The position numbers were made by a program, and so were the translations under genes. A DNA stretch of 58,000 nt from Cryptomeria japonica. Taxonomy: Eukaryota > Streptophyta > Pinopsida > Cupressales > Cupressaceae. Positions 11,499 through 22,617 of the stretch are shown piece by piece (position 1 is the stretch's first letter; each line of letters opens with the position of its first letter). Below the pieces are notes generated by a model that saw nothing but the letters and a program-made list of their open reading frames with translations, had not been told where the DNA came from and made no database searches. The DNA is taken from contig NC_081407.1 in the NCBI RefSeq assembly GCF_030272615.1, positions 436,578,230 to 436,636,229 of the forward strand. The letters run 5' to 3'.

Positions 11499-13610
11499 GT
11501 GGAAAGAAAGAACATAACCATTTTGGATGTAGCAAGAACTATGATGATGGAAGCCAAATTGCCTCACATCTACTGGAGAGAAACAGTAAGTACAATAGTC
11601 TACAGATTCAATAGGGTTCACATCAAAGGTGAAACCAGTAAGACCCCTTATGAATTATGGTTTGGAAATACACCTACTGTTAAATACTTCAGAAATTTTG
11701 GGAGTAAATGCTATATAAAAGGGGATGATTCAATTGGGAAGTTTGATCCTAGATGTGATGAAGGGATATTTCTTGGTTATTCAGATCAAAGCAAAGCATA
11801 TAGATGTTATAACAAAAGATTGCAGAAAATTGTGGAGAGTGCTAATGTGAAAGTGGATGAGCAATACATAAATCAATCTATATCATATGACAGGGAACGA
11901 ACAGTGGAAATGATCATAACTGAACTGGCAATGCCTCAATTGGTACAAGAAATTGAGACAGTTACACTAGTACAATCAAAAAATTCAACTGTGACTAATG
12001 ATCAGAGCAGTGAACCTGAAGTTCAGAAGACACCAAGGTATGTAAGATTAAATCATTATGAAGATCAAATCATTGGAGATAGGAACAAGGGAGTTATGAC
12101 AAGAAGAAGACTGGCAATTGAAGAGGTATGTCTTATTTCTCAAATTGAATCGGCATCTGTTATTGAAGCTTGTAAAGATAAACATTGGTTAAAGGCTATG
12201 GAAGATGAATTAGATCAGATAGAGAAGAATGAGACTTGGACTTTAGTTCCCCGGCCTAAAAATAAGAATGTTATTGGAACTAAATGGGTTTTTTGGAATA
12301 AACTAAATGAGGATGGTCAAGTTGTAAGAAACAAGGCTAGATTTGTTTGTAAAATCTATTCTCAAATGGAAGGAATTGATTATGGTGAGACATTTGAACC
12401 TATAGCAAGAATTGAAGTTGTTAGACTATTTTTTGCCTATGCAGCTTATAAGAACTATAAAGTTTATCAAATGGATGTTAAATGTGCATTTTTTAATGGT
12501 GAACTTGAGGAAGAAGTATACATTGAGAAAGCTGATGGATTCTCACTGATAGATGATAAAGATATGGTTTGCAGATTGAAGAAAGCTTTATATGGATTGA
12601 AACAAGCTCCTAGAGCTTGGTATGCAAGGTTGGATAAATATCTTTTGAAGCTTGGTTTTACTAAAGGCAGTGCTGATAGTAATTTATATTATAAGATCAC
12701 TGATGATGATATTTTGATTATTGAAGTATTTGTTGATGAAATCATTTTTGGAGGAGAAGATAAATTGTGCATGGAATTTTCTAATAATATGAAGAATAAA
12801 TTTGAAATGTCCATGATTGGTAAGATCAGATTTTTCTTAGGTTTGCAGATTACTCAAACTGATAAAGGCATTTTTATCTATCAAACTAAGTATCTGAGGG
12901 AATTGTTGAAGAAGTTTGGTATGGATAATTCCAAACCGGTAAGTACTCCTATGGTGACAAGTGAGAAACTATCTATCAAAGATACATCTACATCGGTAAA
13001 TTCGACAAGGTATAAGTCTATGATTAGTGGCTTGTTATATCTAACTCAGACTAGACCAAATATTATCAATGCAGTAAGTATTGTTTCAAGATATCAAAGT
13101 AATCCTAAAGAAAATCATGATTGTGCAGTAAAGAGGATATTCCCATATTTGCAAGGAACAACTGAATATGGCTTATGGTATTCTAGAGATGATGATTTCA
13201 CTTTATGTGCATATAGTGATTTAGATTGGGCAAGAGATACTAATGACAGGAAGAGCACTTATGGTGGATTTTTCTTTCTTGGAAAGAAACTGGTTTCATG
13301 GATCAGCAAAAAGTACTCATGCATTTCTTTATCTACTGCAGAAGCTGAGTATGTTGCAACAACAACTAATTGCACTCAAGTCTTATGGATGAAGCAAATG
13401 TTGAAGGATGTCAAGGTAAATTGTAGTGAACCGGTAGTTATCTACTGTGATAACTCTGCAGCTATTGACATGTCTAAGAATATGGTATTTCACTCTAAGA
13501 CTAAGCATATATCAATAAAATATAACTTTCGAAAGGACAAGGTAGAAGGAAAGGAAGTCAAATTGGTTTATGTGAACACTAAAGAGAAGATTACAGATAT
13601 ATTCACTTAA
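11499..13610 (+). CDS. Element B integrase tail, reverse transcriptase and RNase H
   Basis: This is the longest open frame in the window (703 codons), running from the integrase Glu motif through RT to the RNase H. RT landmarks: [37 protein letters not shown] (about 12585) and the catalytic box, which reads FVDEIIFGG at 12731 instead of FVDD, so one catalytic Asp is Glu. RNase H landmarks: SDLDWA, STAEAEY, YCDNSAAI, all with acidic residues kept. It ends at ITDIFT with a stop where related copies continue; SLSKESFKYLRDRLG follows in frame. It looks conserved in frame but is probably inactive because of the RT box and the lost integrase core. Confidence 0.85.
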   Translation: MERKNITILDVARTMMMEAKLPHIYWRETVSTIVYRFNRVHIKGETSKTPYELWFGNTPTVKYFRNFGSKCYIKGDDSIGKFDPRCDEGIFLGYSDQSKAYRCYNKRLQKIVESANVKVDEQYINQSISYDRERTVEMIITELAMPQLVQEIETVTLVQSKNSTVTNDQSSEPEVQKTPRYVRLNHYEDQIIGDRNKGVMTRRRLAIEEVCLISQIESASVIEACKDKHWLKAMEDELDQIEKNETWTLVPRPKNKNVIGTKWVFWNKLNEDGQVVRNKARFVCKIYSQMEGIDYGETFEPIARIEVVRLFFAYAAYKNYKVYQMDVKCAFFNGELEEEVYIEKADGFSLIDDKDMVCRLKKALYGLKQAPRAWYARLDKYLLKLGFTKGSADSNLYYKITDDDILIIEVFVDEIIFGGEDKLCMEFSNNMKNKFEMSMIGKIRFFLGLQITQTDKGIFIYQTKYLRELLKKFGMDNSKPVSTPMVTSEKLSIKDTSTSVNSTRYKSMISGLLYLTQTRPNIINAVSIVSRYQSNPKENHDCAVKRIFPYLQGTTEYGLWYSRDDDFTLCAYSDLDWARDTNDRKSTYGGFFFLGKKLVSWISKKYSCISLSTAEAEYVATTTNCTQVLWMKQMLKDVKVNCSEPVVIYCDNSAAIDMSKNMVFHSKTKHISIKYNFRKDKVEGKEVKLVYVNTKEKITDIFT

Positions 13611-13827
13611 TCATTGTCTAAGGAATCATTTAAGTACTTGAGAGATAGGTTAGGGGTTTCTACCCCTTCGACAGAGACTTGATTGATGCAGTCTGTCATC
13701 AGTCCGATATGCATTATCAAAGATATTATTCATTATGGCACTGATGAGTGGTGCTACTACTCAGGGGGAGTAGTTAGCTTTGAGATTCAGAGGCTTACAT
13801 TCTTGCTTTGATATTTTTGTCAGATTT

Positions 13828-14025
13828 TTGGCATTGATGTCAAAGGGGGAGAGATAGTGATGTGAAAAATAAATTCAGAACTTTACAGATGTCATTCACA
13901 AGGCAAGAGTTATTGATATTCAGGAGATTGTTGGTTGTTTTCCACAAGGGGAGACTTGGTTGGCATTTCTTGGTACTTATATGTTTTTCACATCTAGTGT
14001 TGCCATCAATGCCAAAGGGGGAGAT
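13828..14025 (+). other. Paired polypurine-tract motifs of element B
   Basis: AAAGGGGGAGAT abuts the LTR at 14014-14025 and is the expected plus-strand primer site. A second copy, CAAAGGGGGAGAG preceded by TTTTTGGCATTGATGT, lies about 175 bases upstream at 13828-13852. A weaker GGGGGAG lies at 13764. The same double arrangement occurs in elements C and E. Confidence 0.7.
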
Positions 14026-15270
14026 TGTTGGCATTATAGATGAATTGATTATGTGTTGCATTGATTTTTTGTCATTGATGTCAACACTAGCTATTATGGT
14101 TCTAGTTACTGGCATATAGGTTTTGGTTACCAATAGAAGATCTAGTGTTACCGATAGAAAGGACTATTTGTTGGACACTTCTAGCATATTTGGATCAATG
14201 GAGTATGTTTGATTTTGTGTTACATGCTTCTGGAGTATGTTTTGGTCAGTTTTTATTGATTAGTTAATCGAATGCTATCATAGACTCTTGTAAACCCTTA
14301 CCGGCATTGGTTTAAGGTTTAACCGACAGAGCTTTCACTAAGAAATCTTGAAAAGATGCATAAGTGGTGTTGGTGTGGCTTCTAGATGGATTTCAGGATG
14401 TTGAAGATGTTCTTTGATCGTGCCTCAACTATGTGAAGACATTGCTTTGGCATGGTGGACCCAGATTAGGTCTGGTACCTATCTTGGTTATAGACTGGTA
14501 TCATGTTAATGTGTTCTCTACATATTACCAGTATGATTTATGGATTGGTTATTGTTGTTTTGGTCTTAAGACGACATGGCATATCATTTTAATATAGATG
14601 TATGTAATGATCTTATTGTAATATCTTTCAAGTGGCCAACCTAATTGGTTTAGGCCTTAGGGTTGGTATAAATTGATGTAAGATCTCATTGTAGATCATG
14701 TTCGTGGTTGTGGAATGTAATATCATATACGAAAGATATTTGGTCGATCATAGGTGATCAAATTGGGATTAAGGAAGAGGTCAAAGGCCTTTGGTATTGA
14801 GCTTAACTGGGACTGTAATCAGACATGGTAGATGTTATCTCTGGCAGTTCATTATTCTGGATTGTTGTCCATTTATCTTGAGGTGGTTATAACCTCTCTA
14901 TAGTCAGTGAGACTCTTTTGTAATGAGCAGTACGCTCTAGGCAGTGTGCCTTCTTGCATGTGTAGGCCCCTCATTGTATCACATACTTTCTACAGAAGTA
15001 TCATCTAACTATGGGTAGGCTTCCCACCATGGTTTTTCCCTTTCTGGCTTTTCCACATACAAATCATAGTGTTATGTGGTATGGTTGCATTGTGTTAATT
15101 CTCTGTTTCATTCTTGAGTTGTATTGTTTACCGATATATGTTTATGCTATTCCAGTACTTAATGTTTATGTGATTTGGTTAAAGGTTATAAAGTGGTTTA
15201 ATTGATATAATCTGTTAACAACTGATTTACCACCACCCCCCCTCTCAGTTGTTCATTGGTTATCCTAACA
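14026..15270 (+). mobile_element. 3' LTR of element B
   Basis: A 1,245-bp LTR from TGTTGGCA to CCTAACA, with near-matching inverted ends. A TATAAA at 14667 is followed by AGATCTCATTGTAGATCATG, a block also found in E's LTR, so it is the likely promoter core. Positions 14918-14990 match E (GAGCAGT, GCTCTAGGCA, TGTGTAGGCCCCT). The C-run with CTCTCAGT near the end (15231-15250) is common to all copia LTRs here. Confidence 0.85.
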
Positions 15271-15430
15271 CACCCTTGATTAGGGTTGTCCAATTTAACA
15301 TGTAGGTTAGCACTTGCCTTAGTGTGTTGCATTGCATTTTGCATTTTCAAGGCTCCTTTATGCATTTAATTATTAATTTAATTAAATCTAAAGTCCTTTC
15401 TCACCAATCCACATATTATAAAATTGGGCC
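15271..15430 (+). mobile_element. Right LTR of element H, 5' piece
   Basis: This aligns with 2922-3075 of the left H LTR: CACCCTTG start, CTTAGTGTGTT, ATTTAATTAAATCTAAAG, then the AAAATTGGGCC region. The first ~10 bases of the LTR are replaced by the end of element B. The piece ends at the LINE insertion point and continues at 18303. Confidence 0.65.
15420..15430 (+). repeat. LINE target-site duplication, left copy
   Basis: AAAATTGGGCC here and again at 18292-18302 flanks the LINE. The uninterrupted H LTR near 3066 has the sequence once, which confirms duplication on insertion. Confidence 0.85.
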
Positions 15431-16410
15431 CTTAGGCTAGGGACCTAGAGGACATTTGCAATTGGTGGCCTATTACCTTGCTTAATGTCTCTTATAAGAT
15501 CTTTTCCAAAGCTTTGGCTCTCAAGATTTACCATCTCCTGCCACTTATTGTCCATCCGGAACAGACTGGATTTATTAAATCCAGGTTTATTCTAGATAAT
15601 ATTATTGTTGTTTGGGAAGGGATGAATTGGGCCAGACGCTCTCAACAGCGAGAAATATTTCTCAAGATTGACTTCGCTAAAGTGTATGATCGCATTGAGT
15701 GGCCTTTTATCTTGGCTATGCTCAAAGCCCTCAGCTTTGGTCCCTGATTCATTAAGTCTATTTAGATTTTATTCGAAGATGCCTCGGCTTGCATCACCAT
15801 TAATGGCTAGAAGTATGAGGCTTTTGGCCTATTCAGATCCATTCGCTAGGGTTGTTCTTTGGGTCCTTCTTTATATGTTCTTGTAGCAGAAGGGTTTGGT
15901 TACTTACTTTCTAATGCTATTGTTGTTGGGCATGTCCGTGGTATCTCCCTGCCTAAGTCACCTTCTCAACTTGTCAATGGCCACTTTGCAGATGATTCCT
16001 TTCCCACTCTCATTGAGGACAAAGATAATGTGCAGGCTACTCTTCAGTGTCTAAACACTTTTTGCTTGGCTTCTGGTTCGGCCATTCAATGGCACAAGAC
16101 GCAATGCTATAGGCAGTCTTTTCTTCCCGCTCAGCCTTCTATCCTTCATTATGACTGTAAATAGCTTGAGCATGGAAAAATATTCTTCTTTCTAGGCATT
16201 CCTTTTACCTTCCAAGCTTCGCCTTTGGATCTCTGGAATGCGGTCTTAGCCATAATCAAGAAAAAGCTTGCCTACTGGATCACCAAGCCTCTCTCTTTGG
16301 CTGGTAAATTCCAAGTTTGCTCCAAAGTATTGGCAACCACCCATGTCTACTACTCCTCATGTTGGGCTCCTTCTAAGGCCTCTTACATGAAATTGGAAAG
16401 ACTTTTGTAG
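15431..16410 (+). pseudogene. LINE reverse transcriptase remnant
   Basis: Three frames together give a plant L1-type RT: NWWPITLLNVSYKIFSKALA, EQTGFIKSRFILDNI, LKIDFAKVYDRIEW, then (after a frameshift near 15745) the catalytic FADD box in NGHFADDSFPTLI at about 15985. The thumb region with SLAGKFQVCSKVL follows near 16300. The endonuclease and gag-like first ORF are absent through 5' truncation. Stops near 15746, 16162 and 16408 make it inactive. Confidence 0.88.
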
Positions 16411-17640
16411 GCCTTTCTCTAGGCCTTTGGGTCTGACCATCATGGTTTTCATTGGGTTGCTTGGGAATACTGCTACCTTCCCAAGGAATCACGAGGGTTC
16501 GGCCTTATTTCTACCCAGAACCAAGGGTTGGCTTTATGTTCTAAGTGGGTTATCAGAGCCTTATCTGGAGATGAGGCCTGGAAAATTCTTCTTCGGCATT
16601 GCATTTCTTCAAGCTTTCCTTTCAAAAGGCCAGCCTAGAAGGGGATTGGCTTGCAAACCCTGCTCACTATGAAAGACCATGTTCAGATACATGATACTTT
16701 TATGGTCAAAAGTATCTGGCATGCTTGGGAAGCTATCAAGCCTTGGCTTTGATGGGTCGATGATGGCTTTCAGGACGGCTTATCCATGAATCAGCACAAC
16801 CTCTAGTGGTCACATCTTTTTCAGGTGCAAAAGTTACCTCTGGCCAAAATCTAGGGTGTCAATGCTCTGCGCTTTCACAAACGTGGCATTAGAACACCTA
16901 AGGATCTATTTTCCAGAACTTCTATGAGCCTCCATGTCCAATTTTGCCTGTCTTGGCCAGATCGACAGACTTATGACCTTCTGGTCTCGACTCTTCCCTC
17001 AAATTTACTTCATAAGCTCAGTATTTGGTCTATCAAACCTTGGTGGAAAGACTCAAAGTGGTATCCTTGGAATCCTTTCACCAACTACAAACCCAAAATG
17101 GGTTATCTCTAGTTGGTTCCTCATTTGCCTATGGTTCATACCCTTAATCAGTGGTGGCACTTGCAGTCTTCTTAGACTTCTTGGAGATTTAGGTTTTTCG
17201 TTGTCTGGTCCGCCATCATTGAACCCAAGATTGCACACTTTGCTTGGTGTGTACTCTTTCAAGTATTGCCTTTCGATTCCAAACTCAAGCATTTGGGAGT
17301 TCTTGATCCCCGATGCCCTTTTCGTGGTCACCCAGAAACTTTTATGCACATCTTTTGGTTCTGTAGAAGAGCTCAACAATATTGGAGTTGGATTCTTGAC
17401 TTCTTTCGGCCTTTTCGGCCTGAGCCATTTCCCTAGCACATGGCTCTTCTGAGTGATTCATCTAAAATCCCCTATAAATTCTCCCAGATATGCCATGCTT
17501 TCAGAATCGAGATCTTATACACTCTTTGGAAAGTTAGAAATATTGTTATTTTTTCTCACAGTTGTTTGGATATTAATGTTTCACTTTATGCTAAATCTTG
17601 CATTTGTAACAATGTTTTAATGCATATTCAGGTACAAGCT
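16411..17640 (+). pseudogene. LINE RT C-terminal and zf-RVT region
   Basis: Between 17190 and 17400 one frame encodes FVVWSAIIEPKIAHFAWCVL and then RCPFRGHPETFMHIFWFCRRAQQYW, the Cys/His arrangement of the zf-RVT domain found at the C-terminus of plant LINE ORF2. An open frame at 17440-17718 (YTLWKVRNIVIF) is the usual sequence after that zinc finger. Frameshifts separate it from the RT part. Confidence 0.75.
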
Positions 17641-18163
17641 GACAAGGTGGCCCTGGAGGTGACCCACCTTCAAGAGCTCCTCCAGCACTGGGGCAATGCC
17701 CCTTATGCGATCACCTGAGTACCATCAAACTCTGTCTCTATCGACCATACTCCACCCCATGGCCACCACCGTGATCACAACTCCTCTGCCCACCACTCTC
17801 AGACCCCGTAGTCCCAGCCTCCTCATCGCCCCTCAAGTGGGAGCGATGATGCTTGGCGATGTCACTCAGCTTCTCCATTGCATTGGGGCTCTGCCTCAGG
17901 GTGGCCCTCTGCTACTCCTGTGACTTTTTCTCCTAATACTGATGATTTTGGGTGGCCCTCTGCTACCACTTCAAATTTTCCTTGCCTGGCTCTGGCGATC
18001 TCGCCTCTTAGGCAGGACGAAGGAGAAATTGAAAAAGATCATGAAGATGGGTGGTCTGTGTCAGACCCGACTCCTGGCCTTGCTGATGTATGGGGCAAAA
18101 AAGATGATCCTAATCCTCCTCCCTCAGCTGCCACTACTTTGGCTGTCTAAGGAAGTTTTTTGA
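17641..18163 (+). pseudogene. GC-rich 3' coding tail of the LINE
   Basis: This stretch is clearly richer in G+C than its surroundings. It holds a Pro/Ser/Thr/His-rich frame with a repeated GWPSAT motif (17899 and 17950) and an acidic end (EGEIEKDHEDGWSVSDPTP) closing at a stop near 18148. It lies between the zinc finger and the 3' UTR of the LINE, so it is probably the ORF2 C-terminal extension. No known domain is recognised. Confidence 0.45.
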
Positions 18164-18291
18164 TGAATAGCTTTTTTTTGTTTCCGGTCGCTGGTCGAGT
18201 GACTCTCACGTGGTGATCTTGTATCCCCTAGCCTTTTTTTGTGAATATGTACTTTAATATTTTTAATTAATAGAGAAGGCCTATTCATCAA

Positions 18292-19722
18292 AAAATTGGG
18301 CCATTAACCCTAAGTGTGCCCCTTTTTATTTTATTTTAATTAATCCTACTAAAGTCCTATTTCCCATCTTCTAGACACATTTTTGCACATCTAAACACCT
18401 TGGATTGATGCACCGAGATGGATTTGACTTTTTAATCATGATATCTTGCATCCTAAAAATTTGGAAAAAAGTCAGTCGGACCAAAGCGACCACCACATCG
18501 GTCCTAACTTTTTCTCCCCAAACTTTGGGATCTTAATTTGGTGTTATTATAATGTTCAAATACTGCTTTGTGTAAAATTCCATCAATTCTAGGTCATCTT
18601 ATGATCAAAATTAAAGTTAGGGTTTCATATATATAACCTTTCCTTTCCTCATTTGAAGGATCCATTCACTAGCAATTGAAGGAGACTCTTATGAAGTTAA
18701 AGTGCATGTTTATGCAAATTATTCAATCAAAAAAATCATCAATCATCAAGTCTTCACCAATATTTTTCAACATCCATGAAAGATTGGGAGATACTGAAGA
18801 ATAATAAGGAGATCATCGACCGTTGATTGGCTTGTACCTCTCCCTTAGGGTTTGGTATGGTTTCATGTTATTTTTCATTGATCTCTATTTGAGTTTTCAG
18901 ATCTACACATCATTCATTTTCAGATTTACAATATTGCTTTATATCTACATAACATTTGTGATTTGAAGCATTTACATTACATTCATTTAGGGTTTTTACT
19001 CCAAGCATAGGGTAGAACTCTAGTTTTGTATTTTAGCTCATAGGAATCTTACAAATACATGAGATTCTAGGGCACACACAATTTTTAATATATTATTGTC
19101 TATTTGTGGAGGTGGAAATCACCAAAAAAAGTGGTTTGGCTAAGGTAAAACCCTATATAGCCACAAACACACCATTATCCAACTTGCAGCTACAGGTACA
19201 AGTTTCCGTGAAAGAGGGAAATTTCTAAGAGATCTTGGCAATCTGTCATAGACTCATTTATAGAATTTGGCCTTGGATCTTAGGGACCGGAGTGCCCAGT
19301 GCCCTAGTCCTCCTCAATCAGGTGCAAAATTTGGCAATTTTTTATCTGGAACACTTTAATCTGTAGATTTTTAAGTTTCTAGCTCAGTACAGTGTCTGGG
19401 ACCAAAGTGCCCAGTGCCTTGGTCCTATAAAATCAGGCCCAAATTTTAGTGCCAAGTGCACATCAAAATTCCCCTCTTTTATTTGTACTTTGTGTCTCAA
19501 TTTTACTTATGTATCAATCTATTAGCTTAATTTGTTTGTATCTTTCATTTGACTCATTCCTCTTTCATATAAGCAAATGAATAGAAATCCTAAAAGTATT
19601 CCTTGACTCTCTTGCACAAGATTTAGTCAAAGTGAATCACTTCCTTAGCCTCTTTCATATTCCAATGTATGGATGAAAGTGGGATTAGGTCCTAAAATAC
19701 CCGATCCCATTTTTCACCATCA
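18292..19722 (+). mobile_element. Right LTR of element H, 3' piece
   Basis: After the second AAAATTGGGCC copy the H LTR resumes (CCCTAAGTGTGCCCC at 18308, as at 3085). It runs through the shared TATATATAACC region, the GGTTTCATGTTATTTTT block (18858), AAACCCTATATAGCCAC (19148) and GTGGGATTAGGTCCTA (19678). It ends near CACCATCA at 19722. No primer site follows, so it is placed as the 3' LTR of a plus-strand element. Confidence 0.6.
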
Positions 19723-22617
19723 TAGGGGAGTTTCTTAAAGTTTACACTAATAATAAGAGAGCTTGAACTCTTTAGAATTGCAACGTGGATTAGATTTGGA
19801 TAGCAGGTAGGGTATCACAATATAGGAGGTTGAAGTATTTGGAATTTAAAATTTTTGGATTAGTGTTGGATTGGATTTACTACTTGGTGTGCTTAGGATT
19901 GGCAAACATTCAAGTTGAATAAAGAGAACGCTCATTCTATCACCAAGGGTGAAGGTGTTGGATGGATGGAAGGGTGGGAATATGGGATTCAACTCCAAGG
20001 ACAATAATACATAAGAATGATATGCTCCACTTAGTTTTATGTTTCTTATTATATTATGTTTGGATACATTAATTTATTATCAAGCTATATTTCAATATCT
20101 TGTCCACTTCCTTATTAAGGTCAAAAGAGAGAATAATGATAGATATGTGGTGGCATGTGAATGTGGATGTGATGGATGGGATAAAATGATTATATGAGAG
20201 GGATAATTGGCTAATGGTTGTAAAGGATGGATGTGATGATAATATGGAAGAAGCTTACCCGCAAATGTAGGGTACATATAGGAAACATATTTACACATGA
20301 TAACCACAAATAGGTTTTCATCATAATACTTGCCCAATGTACCATAGGAATGGTTTTCACCATTGGTCTTTTTTCTCTTTACTATTTCTATTGTTGATTT
20401 TATTTCAATTTTTCATTGTGGGTTAAAGAATTTACTTCCATGTTAAGCTGATAATATCCCATTGTATGGTTTCTTTAGGTGAATCATGCTACTAATGTTA
20501 CACTCAATAGATCTTGTGTGTGAGCTTCAACAATTGCTAGGTTAGCATCTCCTAGGGTATTACCAATTAAATGAAGTGGGAGGTATGTGAGATGAAGGGT
20601 GTATTATTTATGAAAAAATTTTAATAAAAGAGGCACAATAATGGAGATATATGGATGATATATTGGGATTAGAAAAGTGGGTGGGTAGAAGTATAGTATT
20701 ATAAGGCATGTGCATGTCGTGGGATCGAGGGGAATCATGACCAACATGTTAAGACACCATGTTGGGTTCCAAGATTAGCTCCTTTAGTAGATATGATGGT
20801 GGTTTTATTTATTTTTTTGGACTTTTGGGGTTAAGGGATCTTGGCTTGTCTGATTTTTAGATTTTGGGATTTTAGGATTTTGATGGGGCATCTATATTGC
20901 TAAATTTTGAAACCCAAGTGAATTTTTTTTCTTAATATGTTAGATTTTTTCTTAGATATTCTTGACCTACATTCCTTTCTTATTGATTTTAAAACCTTGC
21001 ATAGAAGCCTTGTGAATTTCCTAAGTCTTGAATTTGTTAACCTATCAAAATATCAAGGTTCCTCTTTTTCTCATGTCATTCATTATTCTTCTAAGAAGTT
21101 ACCAAAGTGTTGAATTTGTTGGCATTTTATATTGTTTAGGTCTCTCTTTCTCTCATGCCATTATTTCACATTCCTAATCCCTAAGTTTCAAAGCTTAAAT
21201 AAATCCTAACTATTTATCTTTCATAGATTCTCATCCCCTTATACTATTTCCTTAATATGTTTATTCCTTGAAGTTCAAATGTTATCCTAAGTGTTGTGTT
21301 TATCAAACCTTGGAACTTTTTTAGATTCCCTTACATTGATCATGTTCCTTAGCATACTCGAGACCTAAAGTCTAAGATTATTTAAAAGCCTAATTCCTTT
21401 ATCTATTAGAATTACATATTTCCTCATTCATCCATCCTATGGTATCTTTCCCATTGACTCCTTGATTCTCTAACTCTCAACTTTTCCAGACTTCTTCATC
21501 CCTTCATCCATGTCAGACTTGTCATCTTGGCCTTTCTTTCCTTGAAAGTCCAATTCATTGGCATTCCCCTTGGCCCATTCCAAATTTATTCTAAGTCTTT
21601 TAAACAATTTTTACCTTTCCCATCACTTGATACTTTTCCATTCACCCCCAAAATTCTATTTTTTTTCCTTTCCTCTATTGATGTCATCCTCCATTTGTTA
21701 ATGTCATTATGACATCATATATCCCAAGTAATTTTGTCCATATTGACACCATACTGAATTGTTGGCTAACATCATTGCCCCTTCAGAGTTTCAAATTCTC
21801 TCATCCCCTTTTCTATGACAAGTAGTTCAATGATCATAATAACAAAATGGGCTATCATAAAACACATTTATTGATAGTTACGTGGTAGAGTATTTTCTCT
21901 AATAAATTGTTTTGCCTTGAATATTATAAACCATCATGTAGACACACAATGACTTGAAATATGGGTTTACTATGTAGTGGGCACAGTTTGTATTATGATA
22001 AGTGTTGTGCTTCTATGATTATCGACGAGTCCCTTGAATAATGCTATTAATTTTGTTTCCTATTTCATAAGACCTCTCCTCAAACATTCTAAAAATTTGT
22101 GAGTAATTTTTAAATCACTAAACTTGATAAATGACAATTTGATAAAAAAAATTGCATGTTTAGATAATTATTGTTGAAATATACTAGTATTTTATAATAA
22201 ATTATGGTAATTGTAGCATATACATGTCTTGGAGGTGATGACTCTTACAATTGACACTATATATATTTAAGACTATATCCAAAACCATGCTTTTACTTAA
22301 TTAATGATATACATGACATGTGATGAGTGAAAATGTCATGTGTATTTTCATGGTTGATTATATAATGTCTTGATGTTGTAAATTATGTGTATGTGGATGA
22401 TTTCTTGCTTTGATATACTAACCTACAACTTAAGGAGTAGTAGTTGACTCACAACCAAAGCAGAGTGTGCCCCTACAACCCATGTGGAAGAAGTCAGAGG
22501 ACACCAACCTAAAGACAACTATTGTGAATATCTATTGACCTTGCCTTTGAAGAATAAATGCATGAAGAATGTACATGAATTTGTATGAAAATGGAGTTAT
22601 GATTCATCTATTTATGT
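19723..22617. other. Unassigned AT-rich stretch
   Basis: About 2.9 kb with no reading frame longer than about 80 codons, no LTR borders, no pol motif and no RNA gene that I can see. A T-rich section (20800-21700) has many short TTTTGGGATTTTAGG-like words and CTTTTTCTCATG-type words. It may be an old, unrecognisable repeat or spacer. Confidence 0.3.

Larger units (their letters stand above)
9638..15270 (+). mobile_element. Ty1/copia element B, 5' truncated
   Basis: The order gag, protease, integrase, RT, RNase H, polypurine tract, 3' LTR is typical of Ty1/copia. The 5' LTR, primer site and first part of gag are missing; the element begins abruptly against inverted element A. The 3' end sits at the first bases of the right H LTR (CACCCTTG), so B inserted in or beside that LTR. 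A target duplication cannot be tested because the 5' side is gone. Confidence 0.9.
15431..18291 (+). mobile_element. 5'-truncated L1-like LINE
   Basis: A 2.86 kb insertion with a perfect 11-bp target duplication. It begins inside the reverse transcriptase (RDLEDICNWWPITLL), carries the rest of RT and a zf-RVT domain, and ends in an A-run merging with the duplication (TTCATCAAAAA). 5' truncation is the normal outcome of target-primed reverse transcription. It splits the right H LTR and so is younger than H. Confidence 0.92.

Noticed and set aside
17053-17439. 128-codon antisense frame over the LINE zinc-finger region
   Set aside because: It is the mirror of the coding zf-RVT sequence, which is recognised on the plus strand.
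2908-19727. A 5-bp target duplication for element H (AGCGT against TAGGG)
   Set aside because: The flanks do not match; a shifted reading gives TAGCG/TAGGG with one mismatch, too weak to claim.
20092-20337. 81-codon minus-strand frame as a gene
   Set aside because: Short, rich in His/Tyr/Ser/Leu from AT-rich DNA, with no recognisable motif or gene context.
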